Positions 1 through 7,064 of a stretch of 62,393 nucleotides of DNA are shown one piece after another (position 1 is the first letter of the stretch; each line of letters starts with the position of its first letter). The stretch is from a virus. The notes beneath the pieces are model-generated. The model did no database searches. It was not told the origin of the DNA and saw nothing but the letters and a program-made list of their open reading frames with translations. A program made the translations under genes and the position numbers. The stretch is taken from positions 1-62,393 of IMG/VR virus record IMGVR_UViG_3300037485_001697. One strand, 5' to 3'.

Positions 1-2
1 AC

Positions 3-551
3 AACCGGCACTACAAGGGGCAGGCCCAGAACCTCGTCACCTTCACGGTGAGCCTCGCGTCGCCGCAGATGCCCAGCGACACGCGGGTGGTGTCGCTCGA
101 ACAGGTCGGGACCACGTCGACCTACGTCCTCACCGAGAAGCGCTGCCGAAGGGTCGGCGGCAAGTGGACCGAGACGGAACTGCACGAGCCCCAGAAGATC
201 ACGGGGAAGGAGATCGCGTGGACGGTCTACAAGGCCCGCCGCGCGCTCGCCCGGGCCGAAGCCTGCTACGTCCTCGGCGAGGTCATCTACACCCGCCCGG
301 TCGGCATCACCGACCCGCTCGACCGCGCCTACGTCGCCGCGAACATCCGCGTCATCCGGCATAAGGGGGCGCAGCCCGGGAACTGCTACTACTCCTCGAC
401 CGAGGTGGTGGGCCGCTGCGATGATGCCCCGCTGACGGCTGACGACATCGCCGCGCTGAAGGCATACCCCCGGGGGCAGGTGCATCAGGTCACGGGCGAA
501 CCCGGCGACATGACCGCCACGGTCCACAGCGAGGTCGACAGCAGCGACTGA
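3..551 (+). CDS. Partial hypothetical protein, start lies left of the window
   Basis: The reading frame is already open at the left edge, so the true start is probably outside; a GTG at 48 is the first possible start inside. About 182 codons are visible. I recognise no family: the visible part is mixed charge with no transmembrane segment, and the acidic C-terminus ends HSEVDSSD. A 74-nt gap holding a leader hairpin separates it from the next gene on the same strand. Confidence 0.6.
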   Translation, partial: NRHYKGQAQNLVTFTVSLASPQMPSDTRVVSLEQVGTTSTYVLTEKRCRRVGGKWTETELHEPQKITGKEIAWTVYKARRALARAEACYVLGEVIYTRPVGITDPLDRAYVAANIRVIRHKGAQPGNCYYSSTEVVGRCDDAPLTADDIAALKAYPRGQVHQVTGEPGDMTATVHSEVDSSD

Positions 552-598
552 GCGACGGATCCAGTTACGACCACCGCAGACAACACCGCAGACCCAAC

Positions 599-612
599 GG
601 GCATGGATGCCC
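599..612 (+). promoter_or_regulatory. 5' leader hairpin ahead of the gene at 626
   Basis: GGGCA-TGGA-TGCCC forms a 5-bp stem with a 4-nt loop, followed by the Shine-Dalgarno CGGAGC and a GTG at 626. It belongs to the recurrent leader-hairpin family of this window. I see no clear -10 or -35 upstream; CAGTTAC at about 570-576 is the nearest candidate. Confidence 0.5.
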
Positions 613-625
613 AACGGAGCCTCAA

Positions 626-925
626 GTGAACGCACCCTTCGACCGCAACACCCACCGTCTTGTCCGCAACCCGCGCATCGCCTCCGAGGTGTGCAAGGGC
701 ATGCAGTACCCCTGCATGGGCTGCGGGACCGTCAAGCACGACGTGCTCTGGGAGTACGACCTCGACCGGCGCGAGGTGCTCGCGGTGACCTGCCTCAACC
801 ACGACGCCTGCGAGGCACGACGGATCGCCAAGGAGGAAGCCGACGAGGCTGCCTACCTTGAGCACCTCGACCGCGAGGCCGACCGCGCCACCTACCAAGC
901 CGCGCACGAAGGGGGCTGGGCATGA
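626..925 (+). CDS. Small zinc-motif protein
   Basis: 99 residues, GTG start chosen because CGGAGC lies 8 nt upstream and a leader hairpin precedes it. Residues about 29-32 hold CMGC, and a second pair CLNHDAC follows near residues 56-62, together a plausible zinc site. The C-terminal half is acidic and helical. It overlaps the next gene by ATGA-type coupling, so these small proteins are probably made together. Function unknown. Confidence 0.7.
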   Translation: MNAPFDRNTHRLVRNPRIASEVCKGMQYPCMGCGTVKHDVLWEYDLDRREVLAVTCLNHDACEARRIAKEEADEAAYLEHLDREADRATYQAAHEGGWA

Positions 926-1203
926 GCCACCCCAACGCACGACGCTTCCACTTCGCAGGCGACCTCGACAAGGTAGCGCCGCGCAAGCGCCTGCAGCTGC
1001 ACCTCCTCGACGAGGCGCTCGCCACGGTCAAGGCGCTGTGCCCGCCACACGCGACGGACCATATGGTTCGCGCCGTGAAGGCCCTCACCCTCGGCGACTA
1101 CGTCTTCGTCCCGAACGCCGGGTGGCTCTTCTGCGTGAACCCGCCTGAGCCCTGCGGCGTCTGCAACGGCAGCGGCTGCGCTGAGTGCGACCCGAACCGA
1201 TGA
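922..1203 (+). CDS. Small protein with C-terminal zinc-knuckle motif
   Basis: 93 residues. The C-terminus carries CGVCNGSGCAEC, a CxxC-x4-CxxC arrangement like a single DnaJ-type zinc repeat. The body is basic and helical. The start overlaps the stop of the gene at 626 (ATGA), and the stop overlaps the start of the next small gene (ATGA). A copy of the dispersed GGNCCRTAYGGNCC palindrome (1056-1069) lies in its coding sequence. Function unknown. Confidence 0.7.
   Translation: MSHPNARRFHFAGDLDKVAPRKRLQLHLLDEALATVKALCPPHATDHMVRAVKALTLGDYVFVPNAGWLFCVNPPEPCGVCNGSGCAECDPNR
1056..1069. repeat. Dispersed 14-bp palindrome, copy 1
   Basis: GGACCATATGGTTC, one mismatch from GGNCCRTAYGGNCC. It lies inside a coding sequence. 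Confidence 0.6.
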
Positions 1204-1352
1204 CGTCTGAACCGCTACACCGCTGCCCCGCGTGCGGACGCATCTTCCATACACCTCAAGGACTCGGTCTGCACTTCATGCATCAGCGCAAGAGACGAGA
1301 ACGGAACCCGCCCGATCCCCCTTGCACGAGCCCACCCCAAAAAAAGTGTTGA
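1200..1352 (+). CDS. 50-residue C2H2 zinc-finger peptide
   Basis: A short gene starting ATG with ATGA overlap on the preceding stop, which supports the start. The peptide contains CPAC at residues 9-12 and HFMH at 25-28, i.e. C-x2-C-x12-H-x3-H, a classical C2H2 finger, followed by a strongly basic stretch (QRKRRERN) and a proline-rich tail. The fold and basic tail suggest DNA or RNA binding; the target is unknown. It is the last of three coupled zinc-motif genes. Confidence 0.6.
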   Translation: MTSEPLHRCPACGRIFHTPQGLGLHFMHQRKRRERNPPDPPCTSPPQKKC

Positions 1353-1359
1353 CCCCCAT

Positions 1360-1723
1360 CTGAACGCGTGAGAGAAAGCACTCGTCGCCCGGTAGTTTTC
1401 TTCGCGGAGAGCTGCTGGGACTGGACGAAAGCGGGGATCGCTGACGGCGCAAGCCTGATTGGTCCCCGACGGAAGCCAGCCGAATCGCTGACCGGGACAC
1501 AGGGCTCCGACTAAGCCCCACAACGGCCTCCGACCTGAACCCCTCACCCGGGCCAAGGACAGAGACCGCGCCTTCCAACGGACCCCGCAAGGGGAATCGA
1601 GGAGGGTGACAGCGGAGGGTCGGGACCGCGCGGAACGACGCGCTCGTCCACGAGGTCTGTCCTCGCAAGAGGTCGGGCCGAAGAGAACGGGAAGAAGGCA
1701 CTGGAGCAATCCAGTGCTTTTTT
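1360..1723 (+). ncRNA. Candidate structured non-coding RNA, about 360 nt
   Basis: A 415-nt stretch without a credible gene lies between the C2H2 peptide and the gene at 1768. It contains at least three stems capped by the GNRA tetraloop GCAA (GGC/GCC at 1446-1455, CCCC/GGGG at 1583-1594, CCTC/GAGG at 1661-1672) and GCGCG/CGCGC near 1629-1644. It ends in an intrinsic terminator whose loop is also GCAA. Long-range complementarity between GGTCC-CCGAC near 1460 and GTCGGGACC near 1617 is possible. I looked for the RNase P RNA, tmRNA and group I intron cores and did not find them. The 5' end is not defined. Confidence 0.5.
1698..1723 (+). terminator. Intrinsic terminator
   Basis: Perfect 8-bp stem GCACTGGA/TCCAGTGC with loop GCAA, followed directly by six T. 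It closes the structured non-coding region and lies just before the promoter of the next gene. Confidence 0.85.
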
Positions 1724-1749
1724 CGTTTGTGGCGCAGTTTTCCAAAGCC

Positions 1750-1757
1750 CCTGTTAC
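1750..1757 (+). promoter_or_regulatory. CCTGTTAC promoter-like element
   Basis: CCTGTTAC followed by exactly 10 nt and the ATG at 1768. It is a member of the TGTTAC-N9/10-ATG class, which predicts a leader of only a few nucleotides. Confidence 0.55.
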
Positions 1758-1767
1758 TGCCCGGGGC

Positions 1768-2217
1768 ATGTGGCCATTCTCGAAGCCCGATCCGTTCTGC
1801 GCGCACATCATCGCGAGCCTCACTGCTCACCCTGACGACTGGAAGCTCACAGAGACGCGGACGCAGACCGGCTGGGAGTCCGGTGATGCAGGAGATGAAG
1901 GGGCTCAGAAGATCAACGAGATTCGCTGGAACGGCAGCTCCTACGTCGCGCTTTACCGCCGCCCTACGTGGCAGCCTGCTCTGCAGCTCGCGCATGCAGG
2001 CGGGGACATCACCCTGCGAGACCCAGACGCTTCCAACTACGCCGGGTGGGTGATCGAGAAGCCAGCGCACGTCCTGACGTCGAAGGCCGACAGCAAACTG
2101 CTCTCGGAGGCTGTCAAGCAATGGCGAGAGGGCCGCGTCGCTGCGGCCCTGAGTGCCAGCGTCGCTGACCAGAAGCAGATCGATGAAGCGATGCGCGAAC
2201 TCGACTCGCTCAAGTGA
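1768..2217 (+). CDS. Hypothetical protein, 149 residues
   Basis: Start chosen by the CCTGTTAC-N10-ATG arrangement. The protein opens with an aromatic N-terminus (MWPFSKPDPF), has a mixed beta/alpha body with several Trp residues, and ends in an acidic helix. No signal peptide or membrane segment. It stands alone between a terminator upstream and a convergent minus-strand gene whose 3' end it overlaps by 8 nt. Not recognised. Confidence 0.75.
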   Translation: MWPFSKPDPFCAHIIASLTAHPDDWKLTETRTQTGWESGDAGDEGAQKINEIRWNGSSYVALYRRPTWQPALQLAHAGGDITLRDPDASNYAGWVIEKPAHVLTSKADSKLLSEAVKQWREGRVAAALSASVADQKQIDEAMRELDSLK

Positions 2218-2446
2218 GCGGTTCGCTTCGTTGAACCAGTACCCGCTGCAATCGCTCCAGCACTCGCTGACCTCCATCGAAGTGGAGGGTCACCTTCCGC
2301 ACGGTCCCGAGTCGGGGCGACCCGTTCTTCCGCTTGGACGTGCGTGGGGCGCGCTTCACGTCGATGCGAGTCACCTCGTGGAGCGTTCCTTCGACCATCA
2401 GCTTGTCGCCGACCGAGATCTTTGAGGGGATAATCATCGCGAGCAT
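2210..2446 (-). CDS. Small basic hypothetical protein
   Basis: 78 residues, start at the ATG preceded by AGGAG and the leader hairpin. The sequence has a short beta-strand pattern (SVGDKLMVEGTLHEVTRIDV) like a small SH3/OB-type barrel, then a basic segment. It has one of the best defined promoters of the window. Function unknown; a small host-takeover protein would fit the strong promoter, but that is inference. Confidence 0.7.
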   Translation of the reverse strand: MLAMIIPSKISVGDKLMVEGTLHEVTRIDVKRAPRTSKRKNGSPRLGTVRKVTLHFDGGQRVLERLQRVLVQRSEPLT

Positions 2447-2462
2447 GGGACTCCTCTGGTGG

Positions 2463-2531
2463 CGGCAACCCTGCCGTGATCCCATTGTAACACCATGCGC
2501 GTAGAAGTCAACAGATCAGTTCAGATGAACT
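2463..2531 (-). promoter_or_regulatory. Promoter with operator and 5' leader hairpin
   Basis: Read on the minus strand: operator AGTTCATCTGAACT (2518-2531), -35 TTGACT (2506-2511), 16-bp spacer, -10 TACAAT (2484-2489), then hairpin CGGCA-GGGT-TGCCG (2463-2476) starting about at the predicted +1. AGGAG and the ATG at 2446 follow. Confidence 0.75.
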
Positions 2532-2632
2532 TGTGACCAGCCGTAAGCGCCGGGTCCATGTCAGCTCCCAGACAAGGTAGGAGAGCACCCGGCGGTTCCG
2601 CCGTCGCTGTCGACGAATCGCTTGACCGATGG

Positions 2633-2836
2633 TCACTCGGTCACCTCGTCGTAGTCAACGGTCACCACCGGGGCGATGAACCGCACGGCATCCGCCAATC
2701 GGTCCGCCGCCTGCACCTTGCGCTCAAGGAAGTCGAGGCGGCGAAGGGCGGCTGCGATGGCCTCAGCCTCGCCGTCGAAGACCACGTCGGTCGCCTTGAG
2801 GGTCGCCTTCTGCTCTTCCGTCAGTGGCTCGCTCAT
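2633..2836 (-). CDS. Hypothetical helical protein, 67 residues
   Basis: The ATG at 2836 is preferred over upstream in-frame codons because it overlaps the stop of the upstream minus gene (ATGA). Predicted all-helical: two amphipathic helices (EAEAIAAALRRLDFLERKVQ) and a short acidic end. Probably translated from one message with the gene at 2833-3120. Not recognised. Confidence 0.65.
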   Translation of the reverse strand: MSEPLTEEQKATLKATDVVFDGEAEAIAAALRRLDFLERKVQAADRLADAVRFIAPVVTVDYDEVTE

Positions 2837-3120
2837 GGCTTGCTCTCGGTTCCAGCCTGTCGGCTCCAGTCTGTCGGATGGAAGCCACCTTTTCGGAGCC
2901 ACCCATCGAGATCCTCAATGGCATGCACCAAGTCGAGGACGAAGGGCGGGACCTCATCCCCGTAGGCGTTGGTGCGATTGACAAGTTCTCGGATGGTCTT
3001 GAGCGTTTCGTTGGGGTCCACGGGACCTACTTCCTGCCGCAACACGGCGATGTGGTCGGTGCAAGACACGCACTTCACATCGGTAGGCGTAACAGAAGTC
3101 CGCGATGATCGGTGGACCAT
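2833..3120 (-). CDS. Hypothetical protein with CxxC motif
   Basis: 95 residues. The ATG at 3120 is preferred to a TTG at 3147 because GAGG precedes it; curiously that ATG lies within a copy of the dispersed palindrome (GGACCATGTGGTCC on the plus strand). CVSC lies near residues 16-19. The middle resembles a helical hairpin with conserved Trp (DLDGWLRKGGF). Coupled by ATGA to the gene downstream. Function unknown. Confidence 0.65.
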   Translation of the reverse strand: MVHRSSRTSVTPTDVKCVSCTDHIAVLRQEVGPVDPNETLKTIRELVNRTNAYGDEVPPFVLDLVHAIEDLDGWLRKGGFHPTDWSRQAGTESKP

Positions 3121-3127
3121 GTGGTCC
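3114..3127. repeat. Dispersed 14-bp palindrome, copy 2
   Basis: GGACCATGTGGTCC; arms perfect, centre varied. It overlaps the start codon of the minus-strand gene ending at 3120. Confidence 0.6.
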
Positions 3128-3233
3128 TCAGATGAAACCGCCCCCAAGACAGCTTGAAAACCTCCCCGAAACCTCCCCGAAACCTTGGCTGCTAGTTTTC
3201 TGTTCAGTGCCTACAGGTCAACATCGATGGGAT

Positions 3234-3241
3234 TGAGTTAC
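3234..3241 (+). promoter_or_regulatory. TGAGTTAC promoter-like element
   Basis: Variant GAGTTAC, 9 nt before the ATG at 3251; the spacing equals the CCTGTTAC class and helps choose the start. Confidence 0.4.
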
Positions 3242-3250
3242 TGCTCGGCC

Positions 3251-3637
3251 ATGAAGAACGTGAAGAGCAACAACTACTCCCCGGAAGAACTTGCGACCAT
3301 GCTGGAGAAGATGAAGGCTGTTTGCCAAACCTTCTACTGGCAGGCTGCGAACACTGGCTGCCACACCTTCATCGAGTTCGCGGGGTTGATGAACGAGTTC
3401 ATCAAGGTCTGCGAACAGTCGGCGGCAGCAGGCGTCGACTTCGCGAATGCCAGCACTCACACAGGGAAGCCCCTCGTGGTCTACACCTACAACGCCGCCT
3501 ACATCGTCGAGAAGCTGGACTGCATCTTCGGCCCGACCATCAAGTCCAGCCCAGAGGTCCGCGCGGAGTTCGCAAAGATCCTTGGCCGCTTGGATGTCTT
3601 CACGCACAGTCCCGATCTGTACGGAGCAGAACAGTGA
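3251..3637 (+). CDS. Hypothetical protein, 128 residues
   Basis: Start at 3251 chosen from the GAGTTAC-N9-ATG spacing; the 22 residues encoded upstream look non-coding. Helical protein with several Cys and aromatic residues, no membrane segment. Its stop overlaps the GTG start of the following gene, so the two form a pair. Not recognised. Confidence 0.7.
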   Translation: MKNVKSNNYSPEELATMLEKMKAVCQTFYWQAANTGCHTFIEFAGLMNEFIKVCEQSAAAGVDFANASTHTGKPLVVYTYNAAYIVEKLDCIFGPTIKSSPEVRAEFAKILGRLDVFTHSPDLYGAEQ

Positions 3638-4032
3638 ACGCCGAAGCCTTTGTCGACCATCTGACATCCCTACCTGCATCCAACTCACCTCGCCGCACTG
3701 CCCGGGAGGTGCTGGAATGGATCGACGTCCGTCTGGCATCTGCAGGCGCGGACGCAGCCACGACCATCTTCACCAAACCGTGGCAAGACGCAGGGAAGGA
3801 CGCCGGACTGACGAACAACCAGACCCCGGAGGTGGCTGAAGTTTTCTACTTCATGCGGAGAGCCTCAGAGAGAATCGAAGGGCTGTCTCCCCAAGCAATC
3901 GTGAGCATCCTGAGCTGCACCCTTCCATTGAGGGCCCACCCAGAACGCGCCGTCTTTGTGGTCGCAGCCGAGAGACAGCTCCTCGCTCTAGGGGAGGACC
4001 GCGTCGAAGACATCATGAGGGGGCTGCGCTGA
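3634..4032 (+). CDS. Hypothetical protein, 132 residues
   Basis: GTG start overlapping the stop of the previous gene (GTGA). Mostly helical with a C-terminal amphipathic helix (LGEDRVEDIMRGLR). No domain recognised. It ends 14 nt before a convergent minus-strand gene. Confidence 0.7.
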   Translation: MNAEAFVDHLTSLPASNSPRRTAREVLEWIDVRLASAGADAATTIFTKPWQDAGKDAGLTNNQTPEVAEVFYFMRRASERIEGLSPQAIVSILSCTLPLRAHPERAVFVVAAERQLLALGEDRVEDIMRGLR

Positions 4033-4046
4033 CCCTGACCTGTTGT

Positions 4047-4424
4047 TCAGGCAGCCTCAGCCGCAGGGGCGCAGCGAGCCTTCTGAGTCTCATCGTCCTC
4101 GTTCTGGAGAGAGCGTTTCGCGCGCTCCTTCATCAGCCGGAGGATCTTCTTCCCGAAGGCCACGTCGGAGAGGCTCGACACGTTGGTGCTGAGGCCGATG
4201 TGCGCCCGGACATGTTCAGCTGAGACTCCCATCGGCCTAGAGACCATCTCGTACATGCGAAGGCGCTCGATGAAGAGGTCGGCGTTCTTCAAGGTGATCT
4301 CGCCCAAGTCCACCGCTATCGTCAGCCAGATGAGAGCGTCAGTCACCGCTCGAATCTCACCCTCTGGGGTAAGACAAACCGTCGCGCTGTTGTGAACCTT
4401 GGTGAAGTCGAAGTGCAGAGCCAT
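4047..4424 (-). CDS. Hypothetical protein, 125 residues
   Basis: ATG at 4424 follows a leader hairpin. The N-terminal half is beta-rich (HFDFTKVHNSATVCLTPEG), the middle is helical and the tail is acidic and Ala-rich. No catalytic motif seen. It is transcribed alone toward the convergent plus-strand pair at 3251-4032. Confidence 0.7.
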   Translation of the reverse strand: MALHFDFTKVHNSATVCLTPEGEIRAVTDALIWLTIAVDLGEITLKNADLFIERLRMYEMVSRPMGVSAEHVRAHIGLSTNVSSLSDVAFGKKILRLMKERAKRSLQNEDDETQKARCAPAAEAA

Positions 4425-4800
4425 ATGGAGCCTCGCCAGTCAGTGGCAGCAAACCTGCTGCACCCCATAGGTAACTCGGATCCAAAAACGCTTCTCTGAC
4501 GACTCGTTCATCTGAGGCCAGAGGATCTAATCAGTCGGTGCGCGTGATTTGTCATCACCCAAAGAAAGACTCTTCAGAACCCCCATAGGGAAAGTTCCAT
4601 CCCGAACACCCCTCATTCTGCCCCTCCCCCTCACTCTTCCCCACTTTCCCCTCACTCTTCCCTCCCCACTTTCCCCTCCCCATCTAGTTTTCCGACCCGG
4701 ACCCCCGGGGAGGGGGTGCCCGGCTGACCCGGCTGACCCGGCTGACCCGGCGGAGCTGACCAGCCGCTCTGATGATCGCTGATTTTCTTCGAGCAGATCT
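4425..4800. other. Intergenic region with G-free tract and 9-bp tandem repeats
   Basis: About 375 nt without a credible gene. 4621-4686 has no G on the plus strand and is almost pure pyrimidine; it contains two imperfect copies of a TCACTCTTCC...TTTCCCC unit (4630-4651 and 4652-4677). A C-rich/G-rich hairpin follows near 4700-4717, then three exact tandem copies of CTGACCCGG (4724-4750). The only reading frame here (4549-4782) is proline-rich low complexity and is rejected. Confidence 0.6.
4446..4475 (-). promoter_or_regulatory. TTAC element and leader hairpin
   Basis: On the minus strand GTTAC (4471-4475) precedes the hairpin GCAGCA-GGTT-TGCTGC (4446-4461), then the gene start at 4424. No convincing -35. 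Confidence 0.5.
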
Positions 4801-4849
4801 AGTTCACTTGAACACTCTTGGTTGACAACGCTGCGAGCTGTGTTATGAT
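4801..4849 (+). promoter_or_regulatory. Operator and sigma-70-like promoter, leaderless
   Basis: AGTTCACTTGAACA (4801-4814), then TTGACA (4822-4827), 16-bp spacer, TATGAT (4844-4849). The ATG at 4856 is 6 nt beyond the -10, so the transcript should start at or next to the start codon. Confidence 0.75.
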
Positions 4850-4855
4850 GTTGGT

Positions 4856-5038
4856 ATGAACACGATCAACGACCCCCGGACCCCTGAAGAGATCGAAGAG
4901 TCCTGCTGCCTGTGGGCCGAGGAACTCAAGGATCTCATCGGCAAGTCCGTGTGGGACGTCATCTGCGAGGATGAACGCGACTTCGCAGAGGAACAGCGGG
5001 ACATCGAAGCCGACGCCCGTCAGTACTTCGGGCACTGA
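4856..5038 (+). CDS. Small acidic protein, 60 residues
   Basis: Very acidic (many Asp/Glu, two adjacent Cys, several Trp), no Shine-Dalgarno, and predicted to be leaderless from the promoter just upstream. Acidic phage early proteins of this size often act as DNA mimics or host-enzyme inhibitors; that role is only a suggestion here. Followed after 39 nt by another small gene on the same strand. Confidence 0.65.
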   Translation: MNTINDPRTPEEIEESCCLWAEELKDLIGKSVWDVICEDERDFAEEQRDIEADARQYFGH

Positions 5039-5077
5039 CCCACACGCACCATCGCTCACCAAGAAAGCAGGCACGCC

Positions 5078-5293
5078 ATGAAAGCCACTGTTGCAGGAAG
5101 CCCCGCCGAAGCACGAGAACACGGCGACCCCCGCCCACGCCTCACCCGCGACGGCTACACCCGTGCCGGAGGGAGTCCGACCCCGTTGCAGGTGAAGTGG
5201 GAGGGTCGTTGGCGCCGCGTCTACCTGACGCAGACGAGCAACGCAGGCACCACGTTCATCCGCCCGTTCCTCGTCGTCGCGGTGTCGCCCTGA
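5078..5293 (+). CDS. Small basic hypothetical protein, 71 residues
   Basis: ATG preceded by AAGCAGGC. Arg-rich, with a beta-rich C-terminal half (WEGRWRRVYLTQTSNAGTTF). No family recognised. Probably co-transcribed with the acidic gene at 4856. Confidence 0.55.
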   Translation: MKATVAGSPAEAREHGDPRPRLTRDGYTRAGGSPTPLQVKWEGRWRRVYLTQTSNAGTTFIRPFLVVAVSP

Positions 5294-5407
5294 GCGTCCC
5301 ACGTTGAGATGGCCAGCTCGTTCGCATCGAGCGGCTCCCGGTCGTAGTTTTCCGAGCCCCGAGCCCCGAGCCCCCGGGAGGGAATGGCCCTCGAAGGACC
5401 GGGCCCA

Positions 5408-5629
5408 CTACTCAGAGTCGTCGATGTTGCCGAACTCCTGAATCAGGAAGTCCGAGGGGATCGGCTGCTGGAGGATGAGCAGCTTCTCGCGGAGAGCGTT
5501 GGCCTCCAACCCGGCCAGCACTCTTGCGTGCTTGCAGGGGAGAGCCGCCTCCTTCGCCTTCGCGATGCAGAAGCGCAGCGCGACCTTGCTGAGGTGAGGA
5601 GCAGTCGGGGCAGCGGTGAGGGTCGTCAT
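5408..5629 (-). CDS. Hypothetical protein, 73 residues
   Basis: The ATG at 5629 is chosen because AGGAG and a leader hairpin precede it; an earlier in-frame start at 5653 would lie inside the hairpin region. Helical N-terminal two thirds with one Cys pair spread apart, acidic end. Divergent from the gene at 5794, sharing the operator region between them. Not recognised. Confidence 0.65.
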   Translation of the reverse strand: MTTLTAAPTAPHLSKVALRFCIAKAKEAALPCKHARVLAGLEANALREKLLILQQPIPSDFLIQEFGNIDDSE

Positions 5630-5647
5630 GGTCTCTCTCCTGTGTGG

Positions 5648-5707
5648 CGGCAAACGTGCCGCACAAAGGAGGTAACAGGCTTTCGTGCAGATCTGTTTCG
5701 CAGATCT
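5648..5707 (-). promoter_or_regulatory. Divergent promoter side with leader hairpin
   Basis: On the minus strand: perfect palindrome AGATCTG-CGAAA-CAGATCT (5689-5707), CCTGTTAC (5672-5679), hairpin CGGCA-CGTT-TGCCG (5648-5661), then AGGAG. The operator at 5708-5721 is shared with the plus-strand promoter. Confidence 0.6.
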
Positions 5708-5779
5708 AGTTCACTTGAACTGATCCGAGCTTGACATTCCTGTCCACCGGCGTACACTCAGATCACGGCAAGGATGCCG
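5708..5779 (+). promoter_or_regulatory. Promoter with operator and 5' leader hairpin
   Basis: Operator AGTTCACTTGAACT (5708-5721), -35 TTGACA (5731-5736), 16-bp spacer, -10 TACACT (5753-5758), hairpin CGGCA-AGGA-TGCCG (5766-5779) about at +1, then GGGAG and the ATG at 5794. Confidence 0.8.
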
Positions 5780-5793
5780 CAAAGGGAGAGCAG

Positions 5794-6135
5794 ATGGCCA
5801 ACCTCATCGTCAGCGCCAACGTCGGGTTCGAGATCTTCGACGCGGAGGGCGAGTGCATCGACTACCGCGAGTACGCGGTGGAGGCACAGGTCAGCCCGCC
5901 TGTCCGGGCAACCTACGAAGACCCCGCTGAAGGCGGTGAGATCGTCAGCGTGATCACCATCTGCTTGATCATCGACGCGAAGAAGGGCCAGTACGGTCCC
6001 ATCCTCCCCGAGGGGGACTTCACCGACGCGCAGGTCGCGATGATGGTCGAGGCCATCTACGACAACGTCGGCGACGGCTACTGCTGCGATGACGACTTCG
6101 ACCACGGCTACGCCGACGAGTACATGAATCGTTAG
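5794..6135 (+). CDS. Acidic hypothetical protein, 113 residues
   Basis: ATG after GGGAG; the promoter and hairpin leader exclude the longer in-frame form from 5731. Beta-rich N-terminal half (NLIVSANVGFEIFDAEGE) and a very acidic C-terminus with CC followed by several Asp. No domain recognised. It is followed by a 230-nt non-coding stretch with a possible terminator. Confidence 0.7.
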   Translation: MANLIVSANVGFEIFDAEGECIDYREYAVEAQVSPPVRATYEDPAEGGEIVSVITICLIIDAKKGQYGPILPEGDFTDAQVAMMVEAIYDNVGDGYCCDDDFDHGYADEYMNR

Positions 6136-6181
6136 CCCGTCTGCTCGGCAGGTCAGCCCGGCGGGTCTGCCCGGCGGGCCC

Positions 6182-6203
6182 CTAGTTTGCCGAAACTTTT
6201 TTC
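6182..6203 (+). terminator. Possible weak terminator
   Basis: AGTTT-GCCG-AAACT followed by a T-rich run; the stem is only 5 A/T-rich pairs, but a G+C-rich 5-bp hairpin lies just upstream. Placed after the gene ending at 6135. Confidence 0.4.
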
Positions 6204-6282
6204 TTCTCCGCTTCGAGGATTTTTCGGGAAACCAGACCCCCCGCTACCCCCTCTTGGCACCGAGGCCAGTTTTCCAGTGGAG

Positions 6283-6311
6283 TTGACAAAGCGGTTTTCA
6301 GAAAAGAGAAA
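6283..6311 (+). promoter_or_regulatory. Possible promoter
   Basis: TTGACA (6283-6288) in the context GGAGTTGACAAA, nearly the same as the context at 10727; 17 nt later only GAGAAA is found, so the -10 is weak. TGAGTTAC lies further down, before the gene at 6369. Confidence 0.4.
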
Positions 6312-6368
6312 CCGTGTGGGGTGAGTTACTTGCTGCTCAGTCAGCCGAATCTCAACCCGGAGCAACCC

Positions 6369-7064
6369 ATGTCCCGCAAGTACGAACCCCCTGTTGAGAC
6401 TGAGGAGCACGGGCACGCACGGGAAACCAAGATCACGCACCCGTCGTTCGGTCAGATCGGAGCGAGCCGGGTTCAGGGCGGCACCCAGCTCTACGGGTCA
6501 GATCTGCAGCACCAGCACTACATGACCATCACCATCCGGCGCAGCACCATGCACCGGACCTTGAGCAGCGAGCACGCCTACGCGGGGGAGGAGTTGATCG
6601 AGGTCGCCCTCTCGGAAGCGCAGTGGGCCACGTTCGTCTCCACCCCCAACAGCGGCTTCGGGGTCGCCTGCACCCTCCAACACTTCGACCGCAAGCAAGT
6701 CCCGCAACTGCCGCCCCCTACGAAGACCCAAGGAGAGCGGTTCCAGAAAGACATCCAAGAGGTTCTGGGGAAGATCCTCCACGGGATGGACGGCCTATCC
6801 ACACAGCTGGAAGGGGCCCTCCCGAAGACCAAGGTGGCCGATCTGAAGAAGCAGGCTGAGATGCTGCGTCAGCAGCTGCAGAGCAACACGCGCTTCGTCG
6901 CCGACATGTTCGTAGAGCACATGGAGAACGTGGTCGAGAAGGCGAAGATCGAAGTCAACGCCTACGCGACGGCGACCATCCAGCGGGCGGGGTTGACAGC
7001 CCTCGCCGAGAAGAACGGGGACGCCCCGGTTACGCTCCTGATGCCTGAGAAGACGAAACCCTGA
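6369..7064 (+). CDS. Hypothetical phage protein with coiled-coil half
   Basis: 231 residues from the ATG at 6369 (CGGAGC upstream; an in-frame GTG at 6321 would add 16 residues). The N-terminal half is polar and beta-rich and holds HQHYMTITIRRS. The C-terminal half is long amphipathic helix (KKQAEMLRQQLQSN), suggesting oligomerisation. No catalytic motif seen. It heads a run of coupled small genes to 9790. Confidence 0.75.
   Translation: MSRKYEPPVETEEHGHARETKITHPSFGQIGASRVQGGTQLYGSDLQHQHYMTITIRRSTMHRTLSSEHAYAGEELIEVALSEAQWATFVSTPNSGFGVACTLQHFDRKQVPQLPPPTKTQGERFQKDIQEVLGKILHGMDGLSTQLEGALPKTKVADLKKQAEMLRQQLQSNTRFVADMFVEHMENVVEKAKIEVNAYATATIQRAGLTALAEKNGDAPVTLLMPEKTKP

Noticed and set aside
1360-1723. 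RNase P RNA or group I intron identity for the structured RNA
   Set aside because: I could not find the conserved RNase P core strings or the P/Q/R/S intron elements, and no flanking gene is split.
1606-1767. Upstream extension of the gene at 1768
   Set aside because: It would run through the terminator and the structured region; the TGTTAC-N10-ATG spacing sets the start at 1768.
4549-4782. Plus-strand frame of 77 codons
   Set aside because: Proline/leucine low complexity over the G-free tract and tandem repeats; no SD and no resemblance to the other genes.
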